From Natronococcus occultus SP4 (lineage in GTDB: Archaea; Halobacteriota; Halobacteria; Halobacteriales; Natrialbaceae), in assembly GCF_000328685.1 (NCBI RefSeq), contig NC_019976.1:186001-250000 (forward strand): 64,000 nt of DNA, read 5' to 3'. A program made the position numbers and the translations under genes. Under the pieces are notes generated by a model. The model searched no databases. It worked only from the letters and a program-made list of their open reading frames with translations, and had not been told where the DNA came from. The stretch's first letter is position 1. Each line of letters opens with the position of its first letter. Positions 42,654 through 51,638 of this stretch are shown here, one piece after another.

Positions 42654-43964
42654 TCAGCCGACGACCATCGCGCGCTCGACGAGGTCCTCGCCGTAAAGCT
42701 CCTCGAGGTCCTCGTGCTGGTCCGGACGGTTCTCGTAGACGTCCTGGAACAGCGTGATCGGCGTCTGGGCCGCCTGGTAGGTCGCCTCGTCCCACATGCG
42801 GTCGTTGCTGATTTCGACCTCGACACCGTCGATGACCAGCGTGCCCGACCGTTCCATCGCGATGGCGCCCTTGCCGGCCTCCTTGGCCGCCTCGAACTCC
42901 TCCATCGAATCGACGATATCGTCCAGGCTCGGGATGTAGGAGGTCATATCGAGCAGCTCCTGGGAGAGCTCCTCGCCGTCGAGCTCGAGTTCGTCACCGC
43001 CGACGCGGAGCGTGTACTGGTCCTCACCCGTCTCCTCGAGCTCGACCTCGTCGCCGCTGTAGACGTGGCGACCGTCCTCCTCGTCGAGTTCGATCGTGCG
43101 GTCGTTGACCTCGAGCTGCCAGCTGCCGTTCTTCGGCGGCAGCGGCGACTTGTTGGCCTCGACGACCTGGCCGGGGGTGAGCGACCAGATTCCGAGCATC
43201 CCCTTCGACTGGTTGTCTGTCATACGCTCGTGGTAGCCCTCGACGTCGCGGATGTCGTCGTAGGGACCGTCGACCGCGATCAGGCCAGCCGCGCTCGCGC
43301 CGCGGGAGGTGTTGTGTCGCAGCTCCGGCCACGGCGGGAGTTCGCCGGTCGGCGTGATCGCACGCATGTCCTTGGTGTAGTCGACCTCGCCGTCGACCAG
43401 CATGAACAGGCGCTCGAGGTTGTTCGACGGCTTGCCCATCTCCTCGCGGAGGTCGCCCATCGCCAGCTCGGCCTCGCCGCTCTCGACGATGACCGACATT
43501 GCCAGGCTCCCTTCCTCGAGGTCGTACTCGTTTTCGACGATCGTGAGGAACTCGTCGGCCTTCTTCCAGTCGTCGATATCGCCGACTTCCGGGATCACGA
43601 AGCCGTCGAGGTGGTCAATGGCGCCGTTTTCGGGGTCGGCGAGCTCAAGGATCTGCTGGAATCCCTGGTATCGGGTGGTCGGGCTCTCGCGGTGCCAGAC
43701 GACGCGCGGGTGGATCTCGCCGGGGAAGTCGGCCCCGTGCTCCGAGATCACGTCGATCATGTTCTCGACACCCTCGTCGCGCATCGAGGGCGCCGTCGCG
43801 TCCTCGTTGTCCGGAACCCAGACGTCCGGGGCTTCCATACCACTGAGCTGGGCGGCGCTCTGTAGCATCTTGGCGGAGTCGTCCTCTCCTTCCACAGCAG
43901 TCGGAGTAGTAAAGAACGTCCGAACGAACTCTCGATCGTGCAGACGGTCGGTATGCGTGCTCAT
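42654..43964 (-). CDS. aceB: malate synthase, haloarchaeal type
   Basis: 436 residues. The sequence matches the haloarchaeal malate synthase first described in Haloferax volcanii, a family distant from bacterial A and G forms and related to citrate-lyase beta/CitE proteins. Recognised blocks: R-T-F-F-T-T-P-T-A-V-E-G near the N-terminus, A-P-D-V-W-V-P-D-N-E-D-A-T-A-P, E-S-G-E-A-E-L-A-M-G-D-L-R, R-H-N-T-S-R-G-A-S-A-A-G and M-W-D-E-A-T-Y-Q-A-A-Q-T-P. It condenses glyoxylate with acetyl-CoA to malate in the cytoplasm. Promoter: TTTTAATATTA (43990-44000) 30 bases before the ATG. Three copies of the 17-bp motif lie 108-378 bases upstream of the start. No isocitrate lyase is present, so glyoxylate is expected from glycolate oxidation or the methylaspartate cycle. 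Confidence 0.95.
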   Translation of the reverse strand: MSTHTDRLHDREFVRTFFTTPTAVEGEDDSAKMLQSAAQLSGMEAPDVWVPDNEDATAPSMRDEGVENMIDVISEHGADFPGEIHPRVVWHRESPTTRYQGFQQILELADPENGAIDHLDGFVIPEVGDIDDWKKADEFLTIVENEYDLEEGSLAMSVIVESGEAELAMGDLREEMGKPSNNLERLFMLVDGEVDYTKDMRAITPTGELPPWPELRHNTSRGASAAGLIAVDGPYDDIRDVEGYHERMTDNQSKGMLGIWSLTPGQVVEANKSPLPPKNGSWQLEVNDRTIELDEEDGRHVYSGDEVELEETGEDQYTLRVGGDELELDGEELSQELLDMTSYIPSLDDIVDSMEEFEAAKEAGKGAIAMERSGTLVIDGVEVEISNDRMWDEATYQAAQTPITLFQDVYENRPDQHEDLEELYGEDLVERAMVVG

Positions 43965-43989
43965 GAGTCCACCTGGATCTATTGCGTTC

Positions 43990-44000
43990 TAATATTAAAA
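43990..44000 (-). promoter_or_regulatory. TATA box of aceB
   Basis: TTTTAATATTA on the minus strand, about 30 bases before the ATG at 43964. The plus-strand half-site GTTCT (43986-43990) overlaps its downstream edge. Confidence 0.6.
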
Positions 44001-44071
44001 TGATGTGGAAACGTCCCCGTCACCGTCCGGGAGCACGAAGACACCAGGCCGATAGGAGACAGATTTCAGTC

Positions 44072-44088
44072 GTTCTCTTATAGAAAAC
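44072..44088. promoter_or_regulatory. 17-bp motif copy C, GTTCT-cttatag-AAAAC
   Basis: Same spacer as copy A; one mismatch in the right half. 108 bases upstream of the aceB start. Confidence 0.6.
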
Positions 44089-44210
44089 GATCGTACCAGC
44101 GGGTCGACGAACGACGCGGTGAACACGGAGTTTCGAGGGAGTAGATGGCGACGAACGTCGGGGTTCCGGACACTAACAGTACGTTGACCGTCACCGACCG
44201 CCGTTTACGT

Positions 44211-44227
44211 GTTCTGAGATAGGAAAC
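44211..44227. promoter_or_regulatory. 17-bp motif copy D, GTTCT-gagatag-GAAAC
   Basis: Same spacer as copies B and E; two mismatches in the right half. 247 bases upstream of the aceB start. Confidence 0.55.
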
Positions 44228-44325
44228 AGTATCGATGTCTATGGACTCTTTTCTCGGAACAGTACCAATTTATTTACAACTGTATTTTTGTAATACCTCC
44301 CGGTTCACTTCCATGAATAGCGCTA

Positions 44326-44342
44326 GTTCTGAGATAGAGAAC
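44326..44342. promoter_or_regulatory. 17-bp motif copy E, GTTCT-gagatag-AGAAC
   Basis: Perfect 5-bp inverted repeat around a 7-base centre; the best of the five copies. It lies 362 bases before the aceB start and 75 bases beyond the end of the VOC-family gene. Confidence 0.65.
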
Positions 44343-44417
44343 GAGCGGAATCAGCAGCTTGCGGGTCCGGAAGCCAAGAACTACTCCTCCAGAGTGCGCA
44401 AATCGAAGGACGGCTCC

Positions 44418-44786
44418 TCAGTCGAGCGACTCGACGAGTTCGACCTTTCGACCGTCGGGGTCGTAGACGAACGCCGTCCGGGCGCCGGCCTCGGGCTGAT
44501 CTCCCGGCTCCTTCTCGACGCCATAGTGATCGATCTCCTCGAAGGTCGCGTCGACGTCGTCGACGCCGATCGCGAGGTGATCCCACGAAGTTCCGTCCTC
44601 GAAGTTCTCCTCGCCGTCGGTGTCCGACAGCTGCAGTTCGATCCCGTTCTCGTCGGCGATGTACCGGTTGTGGGTCTCGCCGTCCGGCGTCTCGAACTCC
44701 CAGCTCTCCTCGAAGCCGAACTGTTCGTAGAACTCGATGGTCTCGTCTGCGTCGGCAACGTTGATATTGATATGGATGAGCTCCAT
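44418..44786 (-). CDS. glyoxalase/VOC superfamily protein (lactoylglutathione-lyase-like)
   Basis: 122 residues from ATG at 44786 (M-E-L-I-H-I-N-I-N-V-A-D); in-frame codons upstream read as noncoding. Two beta-alpha-beta-beta-beta modules: metal-ligand candidates are His5 in L-I-H-I-N, Glu in G-I-E-L-Q-L, His in W-D-H-L-A-I-G-V-D-D-V and Glu in K-V-E-L-V-E. This is the H/E/H/E set of glyoxalase I. Possible roles are methylglyoxal detoxification or another VOC reaction on a 2-oxo compound. It lies upstream of aceB on the same strand but is separated by the motif-rich intergenic region. Confidence 0.85.
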   Translation of the reverse strand: MELIHININVADADETIEFYEQFGFEESWEFETPDGETHNRYIADENGIELQLSDTDGEENFEDGTSWDHLAIGVDDVDATFEEIDHYGVEKEPGDQPEAGARTAFVYDPDGRKVELVESLD

Positions 44787-45033
44787 ACCGTGTTCCCAGT
44801 CAACCACCGTAATGAAACTACCGCTCCCTGCTCTATCCAGCTGGCGGCTCATCAGTTGGGAACGTGATTCTCGACCACGTACGGAACGTATACGACATCT
44901 CGGAACCGGCCCCGACCGACTGACGGGAGACGCAACACGTTACCGAGACGTAGCGGGTGACAGACGCCGAAGGGAGAACGAGAATCGTTGACTCTTTCCG
45001 AGTCTTTTTGACGGTCGGGCGGTATCACTTCTC

Positions 45034-46089
45034 ATGGTCTACGAGATAGCGAGTATTCCGGGCGACGGTATCGGTCCGGAGGTCGTCGACGCGGCTCGAC
45101 CCGTGTTCGAGGACGTCGCGGAGCGACACGGGTTCGAACTTTCTTTCACGCGGTACGACTGGGGCACCGAGCGCCACCTCGAAGAGGGTGCCATGATGCC
45201 CGAGAACGGGCTCAAGGAACTCGAGGGGTACGACGCGATCCTGCTGGGGGCGGTCGGTCACCCCGACGTTCCGGATCACGTCACGCTAAACAACCTCCTG
45301 CTCCCGATCCGGAAAGGGTTCGATCAGTCGATCTGCAAGCGTCCGGCGATCCTCTTTGACGGCGTCGAGAGCCCGCTCGAGGGGTACGACGGCGGCGACA
45401 TCGACTTCGTCGTCTACCGGGAGAACACGGAGGGCGAGTACGCCGACATGGGCGGTCAAGAACACCCCGGCCACGACCACGAGGTTGCGGTCCAGAGCGC
45501 GGTCTTTACGCGCACCGGGACCGAGCGGATCGTCCGCGCCGCGTTCGACGCGGCGACCGAGCGCGAGGGCCACCTGACGAGCATCACGAAGTCCAACGCC
45601 CAGGCACACAGCATGGTGTTCTGGGATCAGATCGTCGAGGAGGTCAGCGAGGAGTACCCCGACGTAACCGTCGAGCGGCTGCTGGTCGACGCGGCGAGCA
45701 TGGACTTCATTCGCCGTCCCGAGGAGTTCGACGTCGTCGTCGCGTCGAACCTCTTCGGCGACATTCTGACCGATATCGGCGCGATCATCACGGGCAGCAT
45801 GGGGCTGGCGCCCTCGGCCAACATCGACCCGACCCGGACGTACCCCTCGATGTTCGAGCCCGTTCACGGCAGTGCTCCCGACATCGTCGGCGACGGGGTC
45901 GCGAACCCGCTCGCGACGGTCTTCTCCGGCTCGATGATGGTCGCTCACCTCGGCGAGAGCGAGGCCGGTGAGGCGCTGTGGAACGCCGCCACCGACCAGC
46001 TCGCGGACTCCGAGGCGCCGCGGACGCCCGATCTGGGCGGTTCGAGCGGCACCGAGGACGTCGTCGAGGATCTGCGGAGCCGTCTCTAG
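45034..46089 (+). CDS. tartrate dehydrogenase/D-malate dehydrogenase-type NAD-dependent enzyme
   Basis: 351 residues, beta-decarboxylating dehydrogenase family. I-P-G-D-G-I-G-P-E at the N-terminus; D-W-G-T-E-R-H-L-E-E-G-A-M-M-P followed by L-L-G-A-V-G-H-P-D-V-P-D-H-V and L-L-L-P-I-R-K-G-F-D-Q is the pattern of tartrate/D-malate dehydrogenases (TtuC, DmlA) rather than isopropylmalate or isocitrate dehydrogenase. Y-R-E-N-T-E-G-E-Y, K-S-N-A, D-A-A-S-M-D-F, N-L-F-G-D-I-L-T-D and the NAD loop E-P-V-H-G-S-A-P-D-I are intact. Such enzymes oxidise and decarboxylate D-malate to pyruvate or tartrate to glycerate. Glycerate kinase and malic enzyme nearby fit this use. No gene symbol is given because the substrate is open. 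Confidence 0.86.
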   Translation: MVYEIASIPGDGIGPEVVDAARPVFEDVAERHGFELSFTRYDWGTERHLEEGAMMPENGLKELEGYDAILLGAVGHPDVPDHVTLNNLLLPIRKGFDQSICKRPAILFDGVESPLEGYDGGDIDFVVYRENTEGEYADMGGQEHPGHDHEVAVQSAVFTRTGTERIVRAAFDAATEREGHLTSITKSNAQAHSMVFWDQIVEEVSEEYPDVTVERLLVDAASMDFIRRPEEFDVVVASNLFGDILTDIGAIITGSMGLAPSANIDPTRTYPSMFEPVHGSAPDIVGDGVANPLATVFSGSMMVAHLGESEAGEALWNAATDQLADSEAPRTPDLGGSSGTEDVVEDLRSRL

Positions 46090-46138
46090 CCGGACGGTTC
46101 GGAATCGGCGAGGCCGCGAAAACTGTCTGTTGTCGGCG

Positions 46139-46564
46139 CTACTCGTTGAGCCAGAGGTCCAGTCCGGTCGTCTCGTCGAAGTTCCGGACGAGCGGCTCCT
46201 CGAACGCCCGGAGGTGGACCTCGCCGGCGAAGACGGTCCCGCCCTCGAGGTGGCCCGCGAGGGTCTCGCCGTCCCGTCGGGAGAGGACGGCGTGGGTGTG
46301 AGCGAACACGTCGCCGTCGAGTTTCGCTACGTTCCCGACGCAGGCGGCGACCTCGAGCGGTTCGTCGAAGGTGACCGACTGGTATTCCTGGTCGTCCTGG
46401 TCGTAGAACCAGATCTCGGCGTCCTGTACCGCGCCCATCGCGTTGAACCAGCCGGCTTCGATCCCTTCCTCCCGAGCGAGGCTCTCGATTTCGTCGCGCC
46501 AGTCCTGTCCGGTGTCGAGTCGTGCGAGGAACTCCCGCGTCGGCTCCACTTCCTGGTACTCCAT
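46139..46564 (-). CDS. PPC/DUF296 domain protein
   Basis: 141 residues, a single PPC (plants and prokaryotes conserved, DUF296) domain. Metal-site residues are seen in V-F-A-H-T-H-A-V-L-S and G-H-L-E-G-G-T-V-F-A-G-E-V-H-L; G-W-F-N-A-M-G-A-V is the conserved first loop. In bacteria and archaea these are trimeric soluble proteins of unclear function; in plants the domain is part of AT-hook DNA-binding proteins. No DNA-binding extension is present here. Lies antisense between the dehydrogenase genes. Confidence 0.87.
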   Translation of the reverse strand: MEYQEVEPTREFLARLDTGQDWRDEIESLAREEGIEAGWFNAMGAVQDAEIWFYDQDDQEYQSVTFDEPLEVAACVGNVAKLDGDVFAHTHAVLSRRDGETLAGHLEGGTVFAGEVHLRAFEEPLVRNFDETTGLDLWLNE

Positions 46565-46702
46565 ACCGCAACACGCGCAACGTTCCTCAAAAAAGATTGC
46601 GGTGGCGGCGACGCGGTCGGCGGGCCGCGACAGCTGTATTCACTCTCGGCGACGGCTGAATAATACGTAAGATTCACTTTCGCTCCACGGGAGGAGTAGC
46701 GT

Positions 46703-47641
46703 ATGACCGAGCGCCACGAGCTCGAGCAGCTGTACGTCCACGAGTCGGTCGAAAACGTGATTCCACCGGAGGCGTTCGTCGAGGCGTTCGACGACCTCCC
46801 GATTCCGGCCGAACTGGTCGGCGACGGCCGCGAGTACGGTCCGACAAACGCGGTAGCGACCTACGTCCCACAGCCGGAGTATCTGGACGCGGGCTGGGTC
46901 CACTGCATTCGCGCCGGCTACGACGAGTTCGACACCGACGAGTACGAACGGGAGGGGGTCCCGCTCACGAACAGTTCGGGGATCCACGGCTCGACCGTCA
47001 GCGAGGTCGCGCTCAACTGCATGCTCTCGCTGGCGCGGCTGGGCCATCGCTACCGCGACCACCAGAACGAACGCGAGTGGTGGGAGCCGCCGTACGAACG
47101 ACCGTTCACCCTCGAGAACGAGCAGGTCTGTGTCGTCGGACTCGGAACGATCGGCGAGGCGACCGCGGCCCGCTGTGACGCGCTCGGTATGGAGGTCGTC
47201 GGCGTGCGGCGGTCGGACGAGCCGGTGCCCGGCGTCTCGGAGATCTTCGACCCTGATCGGCTCCACGAGGCGATCGAGGACGCCAGGTTCGTCGTCCTCA
47301 CCGTTCCGCACACGCCGGCTACCGACGACATGCTGAGCGACGCCGAGTTCGAGGCGATGCGCGAGGACGCCTACGTGATCAACGTCGCTCGCGGACCCGT
47401 CGTCGACGAGGACGCGCTCGTCGAGGCCCTCGAAGCCGACGAGATCGCCGGCGCCGGACTAGACGTCTTCGAGACCGAACCGCTCCCCAAGGAGTCGCCG
47501 CTGTGGGGGTTCGACGACGTGATCGTCTTTCCGCACAAGGGGTCGGCGACCAACCGGTACCACCTCGACATCGCGGAGCTCGTCGCGGAGAACGTCGAGC
47601 GCTACCAGTCGGGCGAGGCGCTGAAAAACCGCGTCGCCTGA
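46703..47641 (+). CDS. D-2-hydroxyacid dehydrogenase (NAD(P)-dependent)
   Basis: 312 residues. Rossmann motif V-V-G-L-G-T-I-G-E-A near 145-155; catalytic Arg in V-A-R-G-P-V-V-D-E, Glu in D-V-F-E-T-E-P-L, His in F-P-H-K-G-S-A-T. Length and sequence agree with the haloarchaeal D-2-hydroxyacid dehydrogenases studied in Haloferax mediterranei. After the first NAD strand the residues V-R-R-S favour NADPH or dual use. Beside glycerate kinase and a glycolate-type dehydrogenase, hydroxypyruvate or glyoxylate/tartronate-semialdehyde reduction is plausible; broad 2-oxoacid specificity is usual in the family. Confidence 0.9.
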   Translation: MTERHELEQLYVHESVENVIPPEAFVEAFDDLPIPAELVGDGREYGPTNAVATYVPQPEYLDAGWVHCIRAGYDEFDTDEYEREGVPLTNSSGIHGSTVSEVALNCMLSLARLGHRYRDHQNEREWWEPPYERPFTLENEQVCVVGLGTIGEATAARCDALGMEVVGVRRSDEPVPGVSEIFDPDRLHEAIEDARFVVLTVPHTPATDDMLSDAEFEAMREDAYVINVARGPVVDEDALVEALEADEIAGAGLDVFETEPLPKESPLWGFDDVIVFPHKGSATNRYHLDIAELVAENVERYQSGEALKNRVA

Positions 47642-47660
47642 GACGGCGGCGAGAACGACC

Positions 47661-49922
47661 TCAGTTCTCCGTTCGCTGCGCGTCGACGACGGCGACCGCC
47701 GCGAGGTTGACGATATCTTTGACCTCGTCGCCCCGCTGGAGGACGTGGACGGGTTTGTCCATCCCCGCGAGCATTGGCCCGGTCGCGTCGGCGCCGCCGA
47801 GTCGCTGGAGGAGCTTGTAGCCGATGTTGCCCGACTCGAGGTTCGGGAAGACCAGGACGTTCGCGGGCTCCTCGAGCTCCGAGAACTCGTAGGTGTCGTT
47901 CAGGATCTCCTCGACGACGGCGGTGTCGGCCTGCATCTCGCCGTCGACGGGAAAGTCAACGTTCGGGTCGGACTGCAGCCGTCGGGCGGCCTCGCGGGAG
48001 GGGCGGGTGCGCTCGTTGTCGACGCTGCCGAAGTTCGAATACGACAGCATCGCCGCGCGGGGCTCGACGTCGAACCGACGGGCGACGTCGGCTGTGTGCC
48101 GGGTCACCTCCTCGAGGACGTCCGCGCCGGGAGCCTGGTTGACCGTCGCGTCGGCGATGAAGATCACGCGGTTCTTGAACGCGAGCATGTAGACGCCTGC
48201 GGCGTAGTCGGCGTCCTCGCCGGTTCCGATCACCTCGAGGGGCGGACGCAGCGCCGAGGGGTAGTGGTGGGTCAGCCCCGTCAGCATGGCGTCGGCGTCG
48301 CCGACGTCGACCATCACGCTGCCGAGGTAGTTCGGATCGCTCCGGACGAGATCGTCGGCCTCGCTGCGGGTCATCCCCTTTCGCTGGCGCTGTTCGTAGA
48401 GGTGGTCGGCGTAGTTCTCGTAGTCACCGACGGTGGGGTCGACGATCTCGGGGTCGAACTCGAGGCCGAGCCGGGAGATCGTCGTCCCGATCTCGTCGCG
48501 GCCGCCGAGCAACACCGGCGAGGCGATCCCCTCGTCCTGGATCTGGTAGGCTGCCCGGATCATCTTCTCGTCTTCCCCCTCCGAGAGGACGACACGCTTG
48601 GGGTCGCTCTTGGCCTTGTTCAGCACGACCCGCATCATCTCGCGGGACTTGCCCAGCCGGGCCTCGAGCCGTTCGCGGTAGGAGTCGGGATCGACCTCGG
48701 CGCGGGCTGCTCCCGACTCCATCGCGGCTTTTGCGACTGCAGGGGCGATCTCGAACAGCACCCGCGGGTCGATCGGCTTCGGGAGAATGTACTCGGGACC
48801 GAACCGCAGCGGCTGATCGCCGTAGGCCTTGATGACGGCGTCGGGAACGTCCTGCTTGGCCAGGTCGGCAAGCGCCTCGGCGCAGGCGACTTTCATCGCC
48901 TCGTTGATCTCGGTGGCCCGGACGTCCAGCGCCCCGCGGAAGATGAAGGGGAAGCCAAGCACGTTGTTGACCTGGTTGGGGTAATCCGACCGACCGGTCG
49001 CCATAATGACGGTGTCGTCGCGGGCGGCCTTGGCCTCCTCGTAGCCGATCTCGGGATCGGGGTTGGCCATCGCGAAGATGATCGGATCCTCGGCCATGGA
49101 TCGCACCATCTCCTGGGAGACGATGCCGGCCGCGGAGAGCCCGACCAGTACGTCGGCCCCTTCCATCGCGTCAGCGAGCCCGCCCTCGGGCAGGTCACGG
49201 GCGAACTCCCGCTTGTACTCGTTGACGTCGCCGTCCTCGGCGCGGCGTTCGGTGATAATCCCCGAGGAGTCACACATCGTGATCTTCTCGGGATCGACGC
49301 CCAGCGAGACGTAAAAGCGCGCCGTCGCGATCGCGCTCGCGCCCGCCCCCGAGAAGACGACCTCGAGGTCCTCGAGGTGTTTGCCGACGAGCTCAGCGGC
49401 GTTGAGGAGGCCGGCTCCGGAGATGATCGCGGTGCCGTGCTGGTCGTCGTGGAAGACCGGGACGTCCATCCGCTCGCGGAGCCGTTCCTCGATCTCGAAG
49501 CAGTCCGGCGCCGCGATATCCTCCAGGTTGATCCCGCCGAAGGTCGGCTCCATCGCCGCGGTCGCCTCGACGATCGCGTCCGGATCGTCGAGGTCGAACT
49601 CGACGTCGAAGACGTCGATATCGGCGAACCGTTTGAACAGGACGCCCTTCCCCTCCATCACCGGTTTCGACGCCTGGGCGCCGATGTCACCCAACCCCAG
49701 TACGGCCGATCCGTTCGAGACGACGCCGACGAGATTCCCCTTCGCCGTGTACCGGTAGGCGTCGTCGGGTCGATCGTCGATGGCTCGACAGGGGCCCGCG
49801 ACGCCCGGCGAGTACGCGAGCGAGAGATCCCGCTGCGTGCTCGTCGATTTCGTCGTCGCGATCTCGATCTTGCCCGGTGGCTCCTCCTCGTGGTAGTCGA
49901 GTGATTCGTCCTCGAGGGACAT
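47661..49922 (-). CDS. maeB: NADP-dependent malic enzyme with phosphotransacetylase-like domain (MaeB type)
   Basis: 753 residues. Residues 1-160 and 160-400 are the malic enzyme N-terminal and NAD-binding domains: [44 protein letters not shown] and A-N-P-D-P-E-I. Residues 430-753 are a PTA-like domain, which in MaeB proteins is a regulatory acetyl-CoA-binding part without transacetylase activity. The enzyme converts malate to pyruvate, CO2 and NADPH; it would drain malate formed by malate synthase, and both steps respond to acetyl-CoA. The ATG at 49922 is 27 bases from a TATA box (49947-49953). Confidence 0.94.
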   Translation of the reverse strand: MSLEDESLDYHEEEPPGKIEIATTKSTSTQRDLSLAYSPGVAGPCRAIDDRPDDAYRYTAKGNLVGVVSNGSAVLGLGDIGAQASKPVMEGKGVLFKRFADIDVFDVEFDLDDPDAIVEATAAMEPTFGGINLEDIAAPDCFEIEERLRERMDVPVFHDDQHGTAIISGAGLLNAAELVGKHLEDLEVVFSGAGASAIATARFYVSLGVDPEKITMCDSSGIITERRAEDGDVNEYKREFARDLPEGGLADAMEGADVLVGLSAAGIVSQEMVRSMAEDPIIFAMANPDPEIGYEEAKAARDDTVIMATGRSDYPNQVNNVLGFPFIFRGALDVRATEINEAMKVACAEALADLAKQDVPDAVIKAYGDQPLRFGPEYILPKPIDPRVLFEIAPAVAKAAMESGAARAEVDPDSYRERLEARLGKSREMMRVVLNKAKSDPKRVVLSEGEDEKMIRAAYQIQDEGIASPVLLGGRDEIGTTISRLGLEFDPEIVDPTVGDYENYADHLYEQRQRKGMTRSEADDLVRSDPNYLGSVMVDVGDADAMLTGLTHHYPSALRPPLEVIGTGEDADYAAGVYMLAFKNRVIFIADATVNQAPGADVLEEVTRHTADVARRFDVEPRAAMLSYSNFGSVDNERTRPSREAARRLQSDPNVDFPVDGEMQADTAVVEEILNDTYEFSELEEPANVLVFPNLESGNIGYKLLQRLGGADATGPMLAGMDKPVHVLQRGDEVKDIVNLAAVAVVDAQRTEN

Positions 49923-49942
49923 ATGCTACTATGTACCGTATA

Positions 49943-49969
49943 CCACGATAAAGGTGTTTCCACGATAAA
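49943..49969 (-). promoter_or_regulatory. TATA region of maeB with a 10-bp direct repeat
   Basis: CCACGATAAA occurs at 49943-49952 and again at 49960-49969, period 17. On the minus strand the first copy is the TATA box (CCTTTATCGT) of maeB, the second lies 17 bases upstream. Either a duplicated promoter element or a regulator site. Confidence 0.5.
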
Positions 49970-50087
49970 CGATGATGAACAAGTCGATCGACGATCCCGG
50001 GTCTCCGCAAAGGGGTTCGACGCCCGATCGGCCCTCACGGTCGATCGGCGCAAAAACCTACATATGGGACTTGGGCTAGTACTCCGT

Positions 50088-51437
50088 ATGGTCACGATCG
50101 AGAACCGCGACGCGCTCGAGCGAACGGACGCTCACGCGGTCGCGCTGGACTGTATCGCCGCCGGAATCGACGCCGCCCACCCCGAACGCGTCGTCGCGGA
50201 GTCGCTTTCGACCCACGAGGACGTCCTCACCGTCGCGGGCGCCGAGGACGACGCCACCGAGTACGAGCTCGATCGGTACGAGGACGTCTACGTCGTTGGT
50301 GGGGGCAACGCCGCGGGCCACCTCGCGCTGGCGATCGAGGAGCAGCTCGGCGATCGGCTGACCGGGGGCGTCGTCGTCACCGACGACCCCGCGGGCACGT
50401 CGGTCGTCGAGGAACGGCGGGGCGATCACCCGATTCCCAGCGAGGACGGCGTCGCGGGCGCCCGGCGCGTCCTCGAGGTCGCCGACCGGGCAGGCGAGGA
50501 CGACCTCGTGGTCGCCTGTCTCACCGGGGGCGGGAGTGCCCTGCTGCCGGCGCCGTCGGAGCCGATCACGCTGGCGGACCTGCAGTCGGTCACCGAGTCG
50601 CTGCTGGAGTGTGGCGCGTCGATCGACGAGATCAACGCCGTCCGCAAACACTGCTCGTCGATCAAGGGCGGCCAGCTCGCCCGGCAGGCGGCGCCGGCGA
50701 CAGTCGCAACGCTCGTCATCAGCGACGTCGTCGGCGACCGGCTCGACGTGATCGCGAGCGGGCCAACCGCGCCCGACCCCACCACGTACGCGGACGCCCT
50801 CGAGGTCCTCGAGCGCTACGAGCTCTCGGTACCCGAGACGGTCTCGGCGTACCTGGCGGCCGGCGACCGGGGCGAGCACCCCGAGACCGTCGCCCCCGAC
50901 GACCCCCTGCTGGAGTCCGTCCGCGCGCACGTCCTCGGGAGCGGACGGACCGCGCTCGAGGCGGCCCGCGAGGTCGCGACCGACAACGGCTACGAGCCGC
51001 TCGTGTTGTCCTCGCGGGTCCGTGGGGAGGCACGCGAGTCGGCGATCACCCACGCCGCGATCGCCGAGGAGTGTGCCGAGACGGGCGATCCGATCACCCC
51101 GCCCGCGGTGGTGCTGTCGGGCGGGGAGACGACGGTAACTCTCGCCGAGGACCACGGCAGCGGCGGCCCGAACCAGGAGTTCGTCCTGAGTGGTGCCGTC
51201 GAACTCGAGAGCGACGCAGTGGTCGTCGCGAGCGTCGACACCGATGGCATCGACGGCGCGACCGACGCCGCCGGCGCGATCGCGACCGCGGCCGACGTCT
51301 CTCGGACGGAGGGACGGCGCGCGCTCGCGACAAACGACGCCCTGCCGATCCTCGAGTCGACCGACGCGATCGTTCGAACCGGGCCGACGGGGACGAACGT
51401 CAACGACCTCCGCGTCCTCGTCGTTGCCGAAGACTGA
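50088..51437 (+). CDS. gckA: glycerate 2-kinase (MOFRL family)
   Basis: 449 residues from ATG at 50088; the frame is open to 49923 but that part crosses the maeB promoter. Type II glycerate kinase blocks: V-V-G-G-G-N-A-A-G-H near residue 65, H-P-I-P-S-E-D-G, C-L-T-G-G-G-S-A-L-L, A-V-R-K-H-C-S-S-I-K-G-G, I-S-D-V-V-G-D, A-S-G-P-T-A-P-D, G-S-G-G-P-N-Q-E-F-V-L and T-D-G-I-D-G; MOFRL signature T-G-P-T-G-T-N-V-N-D at the C-terminus. It phosphorylates D-glycerate to 2-phosphoglycerate with ATP, feeding glycolysis. It links tartrate-, glycolate- or hydroxypyruvate-derived glycerate to central metabolism in this region. Confidence 0.93.
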   Translation: MVTIENRDALERTDAHAVALDCIAAGIDAAHPERVVAESLSTHEDVLTVAGAEDDATEYELDRYEDVYVVGGGNAAGHLALAIEEQLGDRLTGGVVVTDDPAGTSVVEERRGDHPIPSEDGVAGARRVLEVADRAGEDDLVVACLTGGGSALLPAPSEPITLADLQSVTESLLECGASIDEINAVRKHCSSIKGGQLARQAAPATVATLVISDVVGDRLDVIASGPTAPDPTTYADALEVLERYELSVPETVSAYLAAGDRGEHPETVAPDDPLLESVRAHVLGSGRTALEAAREVATDNGYEPLVLSSRVRGEARESAITHAAIAEECAETGDPITPPAVVLSGGETTVTLAEDHGSGGPNQEFVLSGAVELESDAVVVASVDTDGIDGATDAAGAIATAADVSRTEGRRALATNDALPILESTDAIVRTGPTGTNVNDLRVLVVAED

Positions 51438-51606
51438 AACGAGACGGCGTCGGTCAGACACTCGCGATCCGGCCGAGTCGGGAGGGCGTGTCGGGCGGTG
51501 GGCCAGCCGAGAGCGGACGTCCATGTTCGGTCGGCCGGCAATACCTGCCGAATGCTGTCGCTCAGGGCGGTTCGTTTCGGAAACGTGTGGGACGACGAGG
51601 CACAGG

Positions 51607-51616
51607 ATTTATCATA
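51607..51616 (+). promoter_or_regulatory. TATA box of second FAD/Fe-S dehydrogenase
   Basis: ATTTATCATA, centred about 28 bases before the ATG at 51639; leaderless transcript expected. Confidence 0.6.
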
Positions 51617-51638
51617 ATCGATCCCCCAGAGTCGACTG

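Larger units (their letters stand above)
43965..44417. other. upstream region of malate synthase with three motif copies
   Basis: 453 bases, AT-richer than coding DNA, no gene. It contains the aceB TATA box, a half-site GTTCT at 43986 overlapping that box, and motif copies C, D and E spaced 139 and 115 bases apart. Confidence 0.6.

Noticed and set aside
47745-49904. A 719-codon open frame antisense to maeB
   Set aside because: It mirrors the GC-rich third positions of the real gene; composition is Arg/Gly/Asp/Val-rich with no recognisable domain, while the opposite strand encodes a complete malic enzyme.
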